A stretch of DNA of 64,000 nt, taken from assembly GCA_022072055.1 (NCBI GenBank), contig JAJVIK010000001.1, forward strand, positions 186,001 to 250,000, given 5' to 3'. The position numbers were made by a program, and so were the translations under genes. Every line of letters starts with the position of its first letter. The first letter of the stretch is position 1. Below, piece by piece: positions 16,859 through 26,084 of this stretch. The notes below the pieces were generated by a model. The model was not told the origin of the DNA. It ran no database searches and saw nothing but the letters and a program-made list of their open reading frames with translations. This DNA comes from a bacterium (GTDB lineage: Bacteria > Hinthialibacterota > Hinthialibacteria > OLB16).

Positions 16859-19534
16859 ATGACTCAAGAAACACTCTCGACCCCTGAAACCCTCAACGGT
16901 GAACTGAAGCCCTGGTTGGAGCGGATCCAAACCACCTTGGACCAAGCCGGGCCTTGCCAGGCCGGACGCCTGGTGGACCGTCTGCGCGAAGCCGCGCGCA
17001 AATTGGGGGTTCCGCTCAGCCCCACGGTCAACACCCCTTACATCAACACCATCCCGGTGGAGGATCAACCGCCCTACCCCGGCAACCGGACCCTCGAGCG
17101 CCGGATCAAGAGCATCATCCGCTGGAACGCGATGGCGATGGTGGTGAATGGGAACCATGCCTCCCCTGGAATCGGCGGGCATATCTCCACCTACGCCTCC
17201 GCCGCGACGCTTTTCGAGGTTGGCTTCAACCACTTTTTCCGCGCCAAGGGGGAAGCCGGGTCTGGGGACCAGGTGTATTTCCAGGGGCACGCTTCTCCGG
17301 GGGTGTATTCCCGAGCGTTCCTGGAGGGGCGGCTTTCCGTCGAACAACTGGTCAATTTCCGTCGCGAGCTCGGCAAAGGCGGAGGGCTTTCCTCTTACCC
17401 GCACCCCTGGCTGATGCCGGATTTCTGGCAGTTTCCCTCGGTCAGCATGGGACTTTCGCCGATTGAGGCGATCTACCAGGCGCGTTTCAACCGCTACCTC
17501 ATGCATCGTGGCGTCCTCGACACCGGGAACAGCCGGGTCTGGGCGTTCATGGGCGACGGCGAAATGGATGAGCCGGAGAGCCTGGGGGCGCTCACCCTGG
17601 CCTCGCGCGAGGGACTCGACAACCTGATCTTCGTGGTCAACTGCAACCTCCAGCGCCTGGATGGGCCGGTGCGCGGAAACGGAAAGATCATCCAGGAGCT
17701 GGAGGCCGCCTTCCGGGGCGCGGGCTGGAATGTGATCAAAGTGGTCTGGGGGAGCGACTGGGATCCGCTGCTCGCGAGGGATGAAGACGGCCTGCTCCTC
17801 AAGCGGATGGAGGAGACCGTGGACGGCCAGTATCAGAAGTACTCGGTCGTTTCCGGAGACTTTATCCGAGATGATTTTTTCGGGACCAACCCGAAGCTAC
17901 TGGAGATGGTGGAGCATCTCTCCGACGAACAGCTCCAGAGGATGCGTCGCGGCGGCCATGACCCCGCCAAGGTTTACGCCGCTTATCATTCGGCGGTGAA
18001 CCACCAAGGCGCCCCCTCGGTGATCCTGGCCAAGACCATCAAGGGCTACGGTCTCGGCGAGGCGGGCGAGGGCCGCAATATTTCGCACCAACAAAAGAAG
18101 CTGAACGAGCAGGAGCTCCGGGAATTCCGGGATCGGTTCGACATCCCGATCAGCGACGCGGAACTGGGCGAGTGCCCGTTTTATCGCCCGCCGGAAGACA
18201 GCGAAGAGATTCAGTATCTCCACGAGCGCCGCGGGGCCCTCGGCGGCTACCTCCCGGCGCGCCATTATCGCCCCAAGAAGCTCCGCACCCCGGAGCTGTC
18301 CAGCTTCCGGAGCATGCTGGGGGGGAGTTCCGGGCGGGATGAGTCCACCACCATGGCGTTCGGGCGCATTCTCGCGCAGCTCTTGCGCGATAAGGAGATC
18401 GGGCAACTTGTGGTTCCGATTGTTCCCGACGAGGCCCGCACCTTCGGGTTGGATTCGCTCTTCCAAAAGTACGGCATCTACAGCCACCAGGGGCAGAAGT
18501 ACCTCCCGGTGGATTACCCCGGCCTGCTGTATTACCGCGAGGCCACGGACGGTCAGTTGATCGAGGAGGGGATCACCGAAGCCGGGTCGATGTGTTCATT
18601 CATCGCCGCCGGAACCTCTTACGCCACCCACGATCAACCGATGATCCCGTTCTTCATCTACTACTCGATGTTCGGTTTCCAGCGCATCGGGGATTTGATC
18701 TGGGCCGCGGCCGACCAGCGCTCGAAGGGCTTCGTGCTGGGGGCCACCGCCGGGCGAACCACCCTTGCGGGGGAGGGACTCCAGCACCAGGATGGCCACA
18801 GCCAGCTCGCCGCCGGCGTGATCCCGAACGTCGTGACATACGACCCCGCCTGGTCCTATGAAATCGCGGTCATCATTCGAGATGGCATCCGTCGGATGTA
18901 CGAGGAGGGCGAGGAGGTTTTCTATTACCTCACCCTTCAGAACGAGCCTTATGCCCAGCCGCAGATGCCGGAGGGGGTGGAGGAGGGAATCCTCAAAGGG
19001 GCATACAAGTTCCGCGCGGCGGAGGACCCGGGCAATCGCCCCAGAATTCACCTGTTCGGCAGCGCGGCCATCCTCCGGGAGGCGCTCCGGGCGCAGGAGA
19101 TCCTGGCCGAGAAATATGGCGTGGCGGCGGATGTGTGGAGCGTTACCAGCTACAAGGAGCTGCGCCGGGATGCCGTGGCGTGTCGGCGTTGGAACTTGCT
19201 GCATCCCGGCCAGGAGCCGCGCGCGCCCTACATCACCCGGATTCTCGAACCGGAGCCTTGGCCGGTGGTGGCCTCAAGCGACCATGTGCGCTTGGTCCCG
19301 GAAATGATTGCCCCCTATGTTCCCGGCGGTCTTTACGCCCTCGGGACCGATGGCTTTGGGAGGAGCGAAGCGCGCAAGGAACTACGCCGGTTCTTCGAGG
19401 TGGACACTGAGCATGTGGTCCTCGCCGCGCTCAGCAGGCTGCTCGAAAAGGGTCAGGTCACTCCCGAAGTGGTGAAACAGGCGATCCGGGATCTGGGCAT
19501 CGATCCTGAGAAGGATGATCCTTTCACGGTCTAG
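16859..19534 (+). CDS. aceE: Pyruvate dehydrogenase E1 component, homodimeric type
   Basis: An 891-residue homodimeric E1 of the pyruvate dehydrogenase complex, the expected length. It decarboxylates pyruvate with thiamine diphosphate and transfers the acetyl group to lipoyl-E2, feeding acetyl-CoA. Seen: NGNHASPGIGGHISTYASA near the N-terminus (catalytic His), the ThDP/magnesium motif from MGDGEMDEPES to VVNCNLQRLDGPVRGNGKIIQE (about 229-277), and the transketolase-like pyrimidine and C-terminal domains (for example GATAGRTTLAGEGLQHQDGHS around 640). The aceF (E2) and lpd (E3) genes are not adjacent, unlike the usual aceE-aceF-lpd operon. No Shine-Dalgarno precedes the ATG. The stop lies 3 bp from the convergent heparinase-like gene, with no terminator between them. 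Confidence 0.97.
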   Translation: MTQETLSTPETLNGELKPWLERIQTTLDQAGPCQAGRLVDRLREAARKLGVPLSPTVNTPYINTIPVEDQPPYPGNRTLERRIKSIIRWNAMAMVVNGNHASPGIGGHISTYASAATLFEVGFNHFFRAKGEAGSGDQVYFQGHASPGVYSRAFLEGRLSVEQLVNFRRELGKGGGLSSYPHPWLMPDFWQFPSVSMGLSPIEAIYQARFNRYLMHRGVLDTGNSRVWAFMGDGEMDEPESLGALTLASREGLDNLIFVVNCNLQRLDGPVRGNGKIIQELEAAFRGAGWNVIKVVWGSDWDPLLARDEDGLLLKRMEETVDGQYQKYSVVSGDFIRDDFFGTNPKLLEMVEHLSDEQLQRMRRGGHDPAKVYAAYHSAVNHQGAPSVILAKTIKGYGLGEAGEGRNISHQQKKLNEQELREFRDRFDIPISDAELGECPFYRPPEDSEEIQYLHERRGALGGYLPARHYRPKKLRTPELSSFRSMLGGSSGRDESTTMAFGRILAQLLRDKEIGQLVVPIVPDEARTFGLDSLFQKYGIYSHQGQKYLPVDYPGLLYYREATDGQLIEEGITEAGSMCSFIAAGTSYATHDQPMIPFFIYYSMFGFQRIGDLIWAAADQRSKGFVLGATAGRTTLAGEGLQHQDGHSQLAAGVIPNVVTYDPAWSYEIAVIIRDGIRRMYEEGEEVFYYLTLQNEPYAQPQMPEGVEEGILKGAYKFRAAEDPGNRPRIHLFGSAAILREALRAQEILAEKYGVAADVWSVTSYKELRRDAVACRRWNLLHPGQEPRAPYITRILEPEPWPVVASSDHVRLVPEMIAPYVPGGLYALGTDGFGRSEARKELRRFFEVDTEHVVLAALSRLLEKGQVTPEVVKQAIRDLGIDPEKDDPFTV

Positions 19535-19537
19535 GCC

Positions 19538-22500
19538 TTAGTCCGGAATCCAGCCCTCCGCGGTGGTGGTGATCGAGGGTCCCTGGGTGACCGGATCACG
19601 CGGCAAGAACAGGAAGTTCCGACGCTCCGGGACAGTCAGCGGCAGGCCCGGCGTGGAAGGCCAGTGAATCGCCCCACTCTGGTCGACCGCGAAGAGATAC
19701 TCCAAATTCCCGCCGACCGTCTTGGCCAGGGCGAACTTGGCCGAGGTCCGCAGCCTTCCATCCACGGTGACCTCCTGAAGCGGCTCCGGTTGGCAGAAGA
19801 CCAGGTAATCCGCGCCATCCAAGCTCACCCGACCGGCGGTTCCCCGTGAAACCGTAATCGGTTGAAAGCTGGCGGCGGCGCCCCCCAGATCGACCGGAAC
19901 CAGAGCGGAGAGATACTGGGTTCCCACCCCGCTGGTCTTGGCGATGAAGTACGGCACCGGAACTTCCGGACCGGACCACTCGATGGCGTGCGAGACGGTG
20001 TAGTTCTCAAAGGTCACCGAGGGACCGAAGAAGTGGATGTCGAGCTTGCGCCCCGAGGCCTTGGTGAAGGTGGCGCGCTGCGGAGTCGAGAGGTTGAGGG
20101 TCCCGTTGCAGTGTCCGGTCCAGCCGTAGGCGTGCGACTGGTTATCCGGGGCCTTCATGTCATCCAGAATGATGAAGAAGCGATGGTCGGGGAACAGCAC
20201 ATGGCGGTCGAGCTGCGCCTTGGTCTTGTAGTAAGACTGGTCGTTCGGGCAGTTCAATTGAGTGGCCATGATGCCGTAATCGATGAAAGGCGACACCAGG
20301 TTCGCCTTCATGGTGGCGATGGTCGCGCGGCTGGGTCCTCCGGCCATGTACTGGTTGGTGGGTCCGGGGGTGTTGTCATCCACCAGGATGACATTCTGTG
20401 ATTCGGGGTTGGAGCGAATCCAGTCCGCGGGTTCATCGGTGTTCTGAAGGAATTTTTCTCCGAAGGCGTTGAGGAAGATCGCCGTGGAATCATCCTTGCG
20501 GTGGGCCTCGTAGGAGGTCCAGGAGGTTTCACGTCCCCACAGAATCAGCTGCACGGTGTTGGAGTCGGAGTAATCCCCCTGAAAGACCATGTTGTTGTTA
20601 TAGCACTTGCTGCCGGTGTCCCAGGGCGCGGTCACCGGATAGGTGGGATCATGCCAGGCGACCACATAGGGGATCGGCTCGATCCCATTGGGGTTGATTC
20701 CCAAAGCGGGCTGGTGGCGGGTGTAATGCCAGCGGAGAACCCCCATGTCGAGGTGGTTCTCGAAGCGTTTGTTCATGATCAGATGGCAATCCTGAAGGAT
20801 GGTGTAGCGCGCCTGGCCGTAGGAGGGGTACTTGCGGTCCCAGGGAACCCGCGCGCGGATCGACCACTCGAAGGCGCGGCGGAACTCCGGATGGGCGTCC
20901 ATCAGGTTCTGATTATGGTAGCCCGCGAACATGTTGAGGAAGTAAGCCAGAACTGTGCGCCCGGAGGCGTCATAGGAGGTGCTTTCCTTGCTCACCCCAT
21001 CATCCCAGACCGAATCCCAAAGAGTCGAATTCAGTTTGGGTCCGTTCGATTGCCCCTCGGGCAGCTCCGAGTCCTCCACATACCGCTGCCAACTGACCGG
21101 CGGCGTGAAGGGCGCGCCCTCCCAGCTCGCCACTGTGGCCCCACCGAACACAGGGGAATCGAAGGAAGGCATGGTGTAGGCCGCGGCGAGGAGTCCCATC
21201 GAGGACTTGAGGTTCCAGTTGCCGCGAATCTCGGGGATGAACCTCATTTTCACATAGGCTTCTTGGGCGAGCGCCTCGCGGAGTTTGAGGTCATCAATGG
21301 GGTCAATCTCGGGAAAACCGGCGAGCATGTCGTAGGCGGTGTGGGCGTGCAAACAGTTGAAGCCCCGATCCCACCACTCAAAGGTCACTTCGCCGTTCGG
21401 TCCGGACCACTGCCCGGCCTGGCTCTCATCCCCCAAGTTGTCGTAGGAGCCGAGAATCGCGAGCAGGGTGCGAAACGCCTTGCGGGCAAGCTCCGCGCCG
21501 GTGTAGGTCGAGTCGCGGATTGGACCGGTCCCCTCGAGAGAGTAGACAAAAGCGGCGCTCATGGCCTGCCCCGCCACGCTCCCAAACCGAATCTTTTCGT
21601 CAATCTCGTAGTTGCGTCCCATCAATCCCTTGATCTGGTTGCCGTTGGTCTTGAGCTTCTTGTACTCGTTGGCGAGATCGCTGTTCGAGAGGATTCGCGT
21701 GAGCAGCGGCGCGCGCTCCTCCGCGCGGCAGATGATCACCGGGTGGGTCTCGCTTGCCGTGGCAATCGCCGGCTCGCGCACCAGGGTGCGGCGCTTGATC
21801 GGCCCGTTCGCGCCAATCCGAGTCTCGAGCTCGGTCGGCGTGTTCGCCGCGAGGTTCAGCGTGGAGAGCGAGATGGGACCGGAAACATCGGTCCAATTCC
21901 CGCCCGCGATTCGATACCGGACCGGCCCCGGGTTGGGGGAGAGATTGGTGAGGGTGAGGTCCACATTCCCGGAGAAATAGGTGGTCTGAGGATTGACCCT
22001 TCCCTGGAAGTAACTCTTGGGCCGGGTGGTGAAGAATCGTCCGCCGCTCCCCGCGCTGAATGAAAGCGCCGGGGTTTTCGGGTTGAGCACCACCCAGACC
22101 ACTCGTCCATCGGAGGCCTGGGAGTGACGTTCGTTGCTTCCGATCCAGCCTCGATCATCATCCCAGTAAGCGAGCTCATGCCACTCATCCCCAGAGTTCG
22201 CCTCGATGTAACCCTTGCTGTAGCGGCTGTCCACATCCGCGCCGTTGACCTGCCCCACGCGCTCGGATGGGGTGGCGATGCCGTCGCTCTCGATGGAGTC
22301 GTAGAAGGTCTTGGGGGTGAAGGCGCCGGTGTACTGCTTGAACATCGGATGCGCCTTCCAGCGGTCGGTCCCGTAAGTTTGGCCATTCTGGACATAGGCC
22401 TGCTTGCCATCCCAATACCGGAGTCCGTCCGAATCAAAGCGGTAGCGGATCACCCCGCTGTCCCCGGCCAGACTCCCCGGATCGACACTGCTGGGGGGAC

Positions 22501-23962
22501 TGACACCCGGCTGTCCTCCGGTCCAGAGTTGGGCGGGTTTGGAGTTCTTGGCGTTGTGCGCCAGGGTCATCTCCACGCTGTCGCGGACATATAGGACCCC
22601 ATGGTCATCAATGTTGGTGTCGTAAAACAGGACCTCATAGACATAGTCGGCGTTCTCCACGCCCGCGAGGCGAAGGTCGATCCCGACCTTGCGATTGGCC
22701 GGTACCGCCCACTGGGGAGCCCCCGAGGATGCGGCGCCGGAGGCCGCGTTCGAGAGCGTGGAGACATTCGTTCCGATCACCTTCATGCGGAAATGCAGGG
22801 TCCCGCCGGGGAGGGAGAAGCACTCGACCGACTGAGCCAGTCCGCCGATCCAGGGGTCGGGGATATTCGGGATTTTGGCGGCGGAGTTGAACTGGTCCTC
22901 GGTGGTGATGGGGGCGGCGGAATAGCGGATGTCATACGCAGCGGCGGCCTGCATCCCGGCCAGGTCCAGGTTTCCATCGGGCGCGGTCCAGGTGAGCTGA
23001 TACCCACCCGGGCGCGGGGAGGGGGCAACCGCAAGATCGGTTACCGGGTCCACCCGACCCGGTTGGCCGGTTTGATCGACCACGAGCGTGGGAGTGGGAG
23101 TCCGCGAGGGCGTGGCGGGCCCGGCGGAGGTGGAGGTGGGAGTCGGGGGTATTGCGGAGGTGTGGGTCGGGGTCGGCGGGACAGCCTGCGTGTTTGTGAC
23201 CGTGGGGGTCGCCGTGGGGAGCGGCTGTCCCAGATCGACATGCGCCCCGGTCACCGAGATCCGGTCGATATAGACCAAGTGGTAAGAGCCGTTATCCGAC
23301 AGGCACCGAAGCCCGATCTTCCCTCCCGCGCCGAGGGTCGAGAGCGCGCCGGAGTCGCTGTCGGTATACTCCAGTTCCAGCGACCCATCGATTCCCCGAT
23401 CCACGCGAAAGAGAATCCCCGCCGCGGAGGCGCTCACCTCGAAGCGGTAGGCGGTGACCACCGAGTCGCCCACATCCGGCGGCTCGAAATCGCCGCGCGC
23501 GAGGATGGTCTCCACTCCGCCCATGCGACGGATGAGCTCGCCATCGGTGAGCGAGGCCAGGCGGATGAAGTAGAAGTTGTCCGGATCCTTGTAGAGCAGC
23601 AGCATCCCGGCGGTCTTGCGGACATATTTGCTGCTCCACCCGAAATCGATCGTGAAGCTGTTCCAATCCACGATCTCGTTGGCGACCACAAGCGTGTCGA
23701 GGGGGCTGCCGTTGGACCGGGGCCAAATCATCGCCAAGCTGCCGGGAACATCGGTCTGCGCAACCAGGGGGTCGACACGGACACCTCCAGCCAGGGTGCT
23801 CCAGGAGAGCCCTTGAGGGGAAACCGGGGAGAGGTCGGCGGTCCCGCGTGTCCGAGAGTCGAAGTTGTCGGCGAGCGTGGTCTGGGCGAAGCTGTCCACG
23901 CTGAGCGCGAGGAGCGCGACCAGAAGGCCAAGACAGGAACCCAAAATCCTATTCGCCTTCAC
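19538..23962 (-). CDS. Large modular secreted heparinase II/III-like polysaccharide lyase
   Basis: A protein of 1474 residues from GTG 23962 (preceded by GAGGGGG); an ATG at 24016 in frame would add 18 residues. Order of parts: signal peptide (ILGSCLGLLVALLALSVDSFAQ); an N-terminal beta-sandwich of LamG/GH16-binding type (about 30-235, with DNFDSRTRG and a late VYIDRISVTG); a P/T-rich linker of about 45 residues (repeated PTPT/PTPTST units); an FN3-like domain; a beta-rich region of about 300 residues; an (alpha/alpha) toroid from about residue 740 with WWDRGFNCLHAHTAYDM; and a C-terminal beta-sandwich. The last two match heparinase II/III- or alginate-lyase-type enzymes, which cleave uronic-acid polysaccharides by beta-elimination. 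Probably secreted or cell-surface. Substrate unproven. Confidence 0.85.
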   Translation of the reverse strand: MKANRILGSCLGLLVALLALSVDSFAQTTLADNFDSRTRGTADLSPVSPQGLSWSTLAGGVRVDPLVAQTDVPGSLAMIWPRSNGSPLDTLVVANEIVDWNSFTIDFGWSSKYVRKTAGMLLLYKDPDNFYFIRLASLTDGELIRRMGGVETILARGDFEPPDVGDSVVTAYRFEVSASAAGILFRVDRGIDGSLELEYTDSDSGALSTLGAGGKIGLRCLSDNGSYHLVYIDRISVTGAHVDLGQPLPTATPTVTNTQAVPPTPTHTSAIPPTPTSTSAGPATPSRTPTPTLVVDQTGQPGRVDPVTDLAVAPSPRPGGYQLTWTAPDGNLDLAGMQAAAAYDIRYSAAPITTEDQFNSAAKIPNIPDPWIGGLAQSVECFSLPGGTLHFRMKVIGTNVSTLSNAASGAASSGAPQWAVPANRKVGIDLRLAGVENADYVYEVLFYDTNIDDHGVLYVRDSVEMTLAHNAKNSKPAQLWTGGQPGVSPPSSVDPGSLAGDSGVIRYRFDSDGLRYWDGKQAYVQNGQTYGTDRWKAHPMFKQYTGAFTPKTFYDSIESDGIATPSERVGQVNGADVDSRYSKGYIEANSGDEWHELAYWDDDRGWIGSNERHSQASDGRVVWVVLNPKTPALSFSAGSGGRFFTTRPKSYFQGRVNPQTTYFSGNVDLTLTNLSPNPGPVRYRIAGGNWTDVSGPISLSTLNLAANTPTELETRIGANGPIKRRTLVREPAIATASETHPVIICRAEERAPLLTRILSNSDLANEYKKLKTNGNQIKGLMGRNYEIDEKIRFGSVAGQAMSAAFVYSLEGTGPIRDSTYTGAELARKAFRTLLAILGSYDNLGDESQAGQWSGPNGEVTFEWWDRGFNCLHAHTAYDMLAGFPEIDPIDDLKLREALAQEAYVKMRFIPEIRGNWNLKSSMGLLAAAYTMPSFDSPVFGGATVASWEGAPFTPPVSWQRYVEDSELPEGQSNGPKLNSTLWDSVWDDGVSKESTSYDASGRTVLAYFLNMFAGYHNQNLMDAHPEFRRAFEWSIRARVPWDRKYPSYGQARYTILQDCHLIMNKRFENHLDMGVLRWHYTRHQPALGINPNGIEPIPYVVAWHDPTYPVTAPWDTGSKCYNNNMVFQGDYSDSNTVQLILWGRETSWTSYEAHRKDDSTAIFLNAFGEKFLQNTDEPADWIRSNPESQNVILVDDNTPGPTNQYMAGGPSRATIATMKANLVSPFIDYGIMATQLNCPNDQSYYKTKAQLDRHVLFPDHRFFIILDDMKAPDNQSHAYGWTGHCNGTLNLSTPQRATFTKASGRKLDIHFFGPSVTFENYTVSHAIEWSGPEVPVPYFIAKTSGVGTQYLSALVPVDLGGAAASFQPITVSRGTAGRVSLDGADYLVFCQPEPLQEVTVDGRLRTSAKFALAKTVGGNLEYLFAVDQSGAIHWPSTPGLPLTVPERRNFLFLPRDPVTQGPSITTTAEGWIPD

Positions 23963-24266
23963 TGAACCCACCCCCTCGGTGCGGTGTCTAAAGAGTATAT
24001 CCGCGTTTCTTGTCATTTGCTAGTTCCAATATTGGTGGCAAATCCTATACCATCCCTTGATTTGCAGGCGGGAGAACCCTTAGCAGCGCTCTTCGACCGA
24101 GGCTATCCCCCTTAAATGACTTGGCTTAGGAAGGACCTCCAACAGGCGATTCCTGGGAACTCAGGGGGATTGATCGAAGCGTCTCATTACAGAGGCGACA
24201 TGAAATATTGCTTATCCCCGGGTGGGCAGGGTGCGCGATCTGGTTTCAATAGTTGTCAACCGTGAA

Positions 24267-25991
24267 TCATTCTCCGTTTGCGGTGACACCGCGGATCGGG
24301 CCACTGGGGGATCCGGGGGATTCGGGAAGCCGTTCCAGGACCACCAGCCGCTTGGTTCCGACCCCGCCACCATAGCCCTCCTCCCTTTCGTGGACTCTCC
24401 ACCAACGATCTTTCCAATTCGGGTCCCCGCAGAACCCATTCATGAACTTCTCGATCTCGCTCTCCAGGTCGGCCAGGTAGCGGACCCCTTGCTCATCAAT
24501 GTAGCGGCAGAGGCGCTTCTCCTTAAGCGCGGGAATGACACTGTCGTTCATGACCCCATCGAGATTGACCACCGGTCTGCCGCAGCGGTAGCTCAGAATC
24601 CCGGAATTGAAGCCTCCCACAACCGCGTCTTGCGGGGTGTTGTCCTCGATCCACGGGGCAATCTCTTCATACAGGGCGGAGTGTAGCGGGTGCCAGCGGT
24701 CGGAGGCGTATCCGCGCCGGAAGGCATCCCCGCCCGCGAGCATCGCCCCCATGATGAGAAACACAAAGCACCCCGCCACCCGTTGGCAGGCCCTTCCGGG
24801 GTCGCGCGAGCGCGCCGCGAGCCCGGCCACAACCCATGCCACGAAGACCAGGAACGGAAGCATCGCGGGATAGAGGTAACGTATCCCCACTCGTCCAAAC
24901 AGGATGTAGTACACGGCATGAGAGAGGGTGTAGAGCGGAATCCACCAGAGAACACGGAGGACGGGGTCCCTCCGCGCCTTCCAGAGCAGCGCCAGAAAGA
25001 CAAGGATCGACACCCCGAACAGCAGAACCCCAACATAGCGCAGCGGGCTTACCGAAGGAGCGGCGATGGGCCAGTAGCCGAACATGTTCCCCAGGTCGTT
25101 GATCGGCTCAATCAGCCGGGAAGCACGGTTGGCGAGAAATGCCTCGAGGTTGGAGAGCAGACCCGAAGTCGGATCCCAGGCCCCTCCGCTCCAGATCTTA
25201 ATGGCAACCCGGCTGTTGGGGAGGAGGGTCCCCGAGGTCCGCCAACTGAAGAGGAACCAGGGAATGAGCATCAGCAGAGCCACCGCCCCCGCCATCGAGG
25301 GCAAGAACAGGCTCTTGAGCGCGCGGGGCAAGCCGGACTCTTCCCGATACGCGCTCCAACCCCTGGCCGTGAGGTAAAACCACACAACTCCGCCGAGGAG
25401 CAAGGAGTCCATTCTGGCGTTAAAGGCGAACCCAAGGAGGACTCCAAGAAGGAGGGAGTCCGTGAGGCTCTTGAGGCTCTCTCTCTGGAGGAGGAAGGCG
25501 GTGATCAGCGCCACGGACAGCCCCGCAAGCCCGGTCTCCAGCCCTCCCAGCGGAACCGACATCATCCGGTAGTTGAACAGGAAGTAGGCCGCGAAGGGGA
25601 GCGCGACCGAGGGAGCGGGAGACTTGCGCAGCGCGCGGAAGAGGACCCAGGCGGTGGCGACAAAGCACAGGCTCGCGCAGAACAGGGCCACCTGAATGGC
25701 GCGCTCGCTCTCGGTTCCGAAGGCGCGGACAATGGCCGTGCAGATCAGCATCCAGAGCGGATGGAACCCGTTGGTTGGGTGGATTCCATCCAGGCTGGCG
25801 GGCTTCCCCTCCACCAGGTTCGCGGCCCCTTGGAGGTAATAGAACATGTCCTCGATGATGGTGTGACCGAGGGGGATGGTGACCGGGAGCCAAGCAAAGG
25901 CACAGGCGAAGAGCGCCCCCACCCACGCGAGGCACAGGAACAGGGGTTTCCATGGGGAAGGCGCGGGTGAGTTGTTCGGGTCGGATTTCAT
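24267..25991 (-). CDS. Polytopic GT-C-like membrane protein
   Basis: A 574-residue integral membrane protein with about ten to twelve helices. After the first helix the loop has IIEDMFYYLQGA (Glu47-Asp48), then DGIHPTNGFHPLW, the acidic and aromatic pattern of lipid-linked-sugar glycosyltransferases of the GT39/ArnT type (Asp/Glu as catalytic base). A short C-terminal soluble domain follows the last helix; it includes DNTPQDAVVGGFNSGILSYRCGRPVVNLDGVMND, the extracytoplasmic domain found at the end of many such proteins. Divergent from the next membrane gene at 26085. The gap 24017-24266 beyond its stop holds no gene, tRNA or clear signal. Confidence 0.82.
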   Translation of the reverse strand: MKSDPNNSPAPSPWKPLFLCLAWVGALFACAFAWLPVTIPLGHTIIEDMFYYLQGAANLVEGKPASLDGIHPTNGFHPLWMLICTAIVRAFGTESERAIQVALFCASLCFVATAWVLFRALRKSPAPSVALPFAAYFLFNYRMMSVPLGGLETGLAGLSVALITAFLLQRESLKSLTDSLLLGVLLGFAFNARMDSLLLGGVVWFYLTARGWSAYREESGLPRALKSLFLPSMAGAVALLMLIPWFLFSWRTSGTLLPNSRVAIKIWSGGAWDPTSGLLSNLEAFLANRASRLIEPINDLGNMFGYWPIAAPSVSPLRYVGVLLFGVSILVFLALLWKARRDPVLRVLWWIPLYTLSHAVYYILFGRVGIRYLYPAMLPFLVFVAWVVAGLAARSRDPGRACQRVAGCFVFLIMGAMLAGGDAFRRGYASDRWHPLHSALYEEIAPWIEDNTPQDAVVGGFNSGILSYRCGRPVVNLDGVMNDSVIPALKEKRLCRYIDEQGVRYLADLESEIEKFMNGFCGDPNWKDRWWRVHEREEGYGGGVGTKRLVVLERLPESPGSPSGPIRGVTANGE

Positions 25992-26084
25992 TCCGGTGAG
26001 TTGCCTTGTCCTGGCCGCGCGCCGATACTTGAGACCGACCCGTCCTTCATCTCAGTCGAAAGGCGCTTCACAACCGAGACCTTC

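Noticed and set aside
24017-24266. Possible RNA gene or promoter in the 250-bp gap
   Set aside because: No cloverleaf, T-tract hairpin or clear -10/-35 pair could be found.
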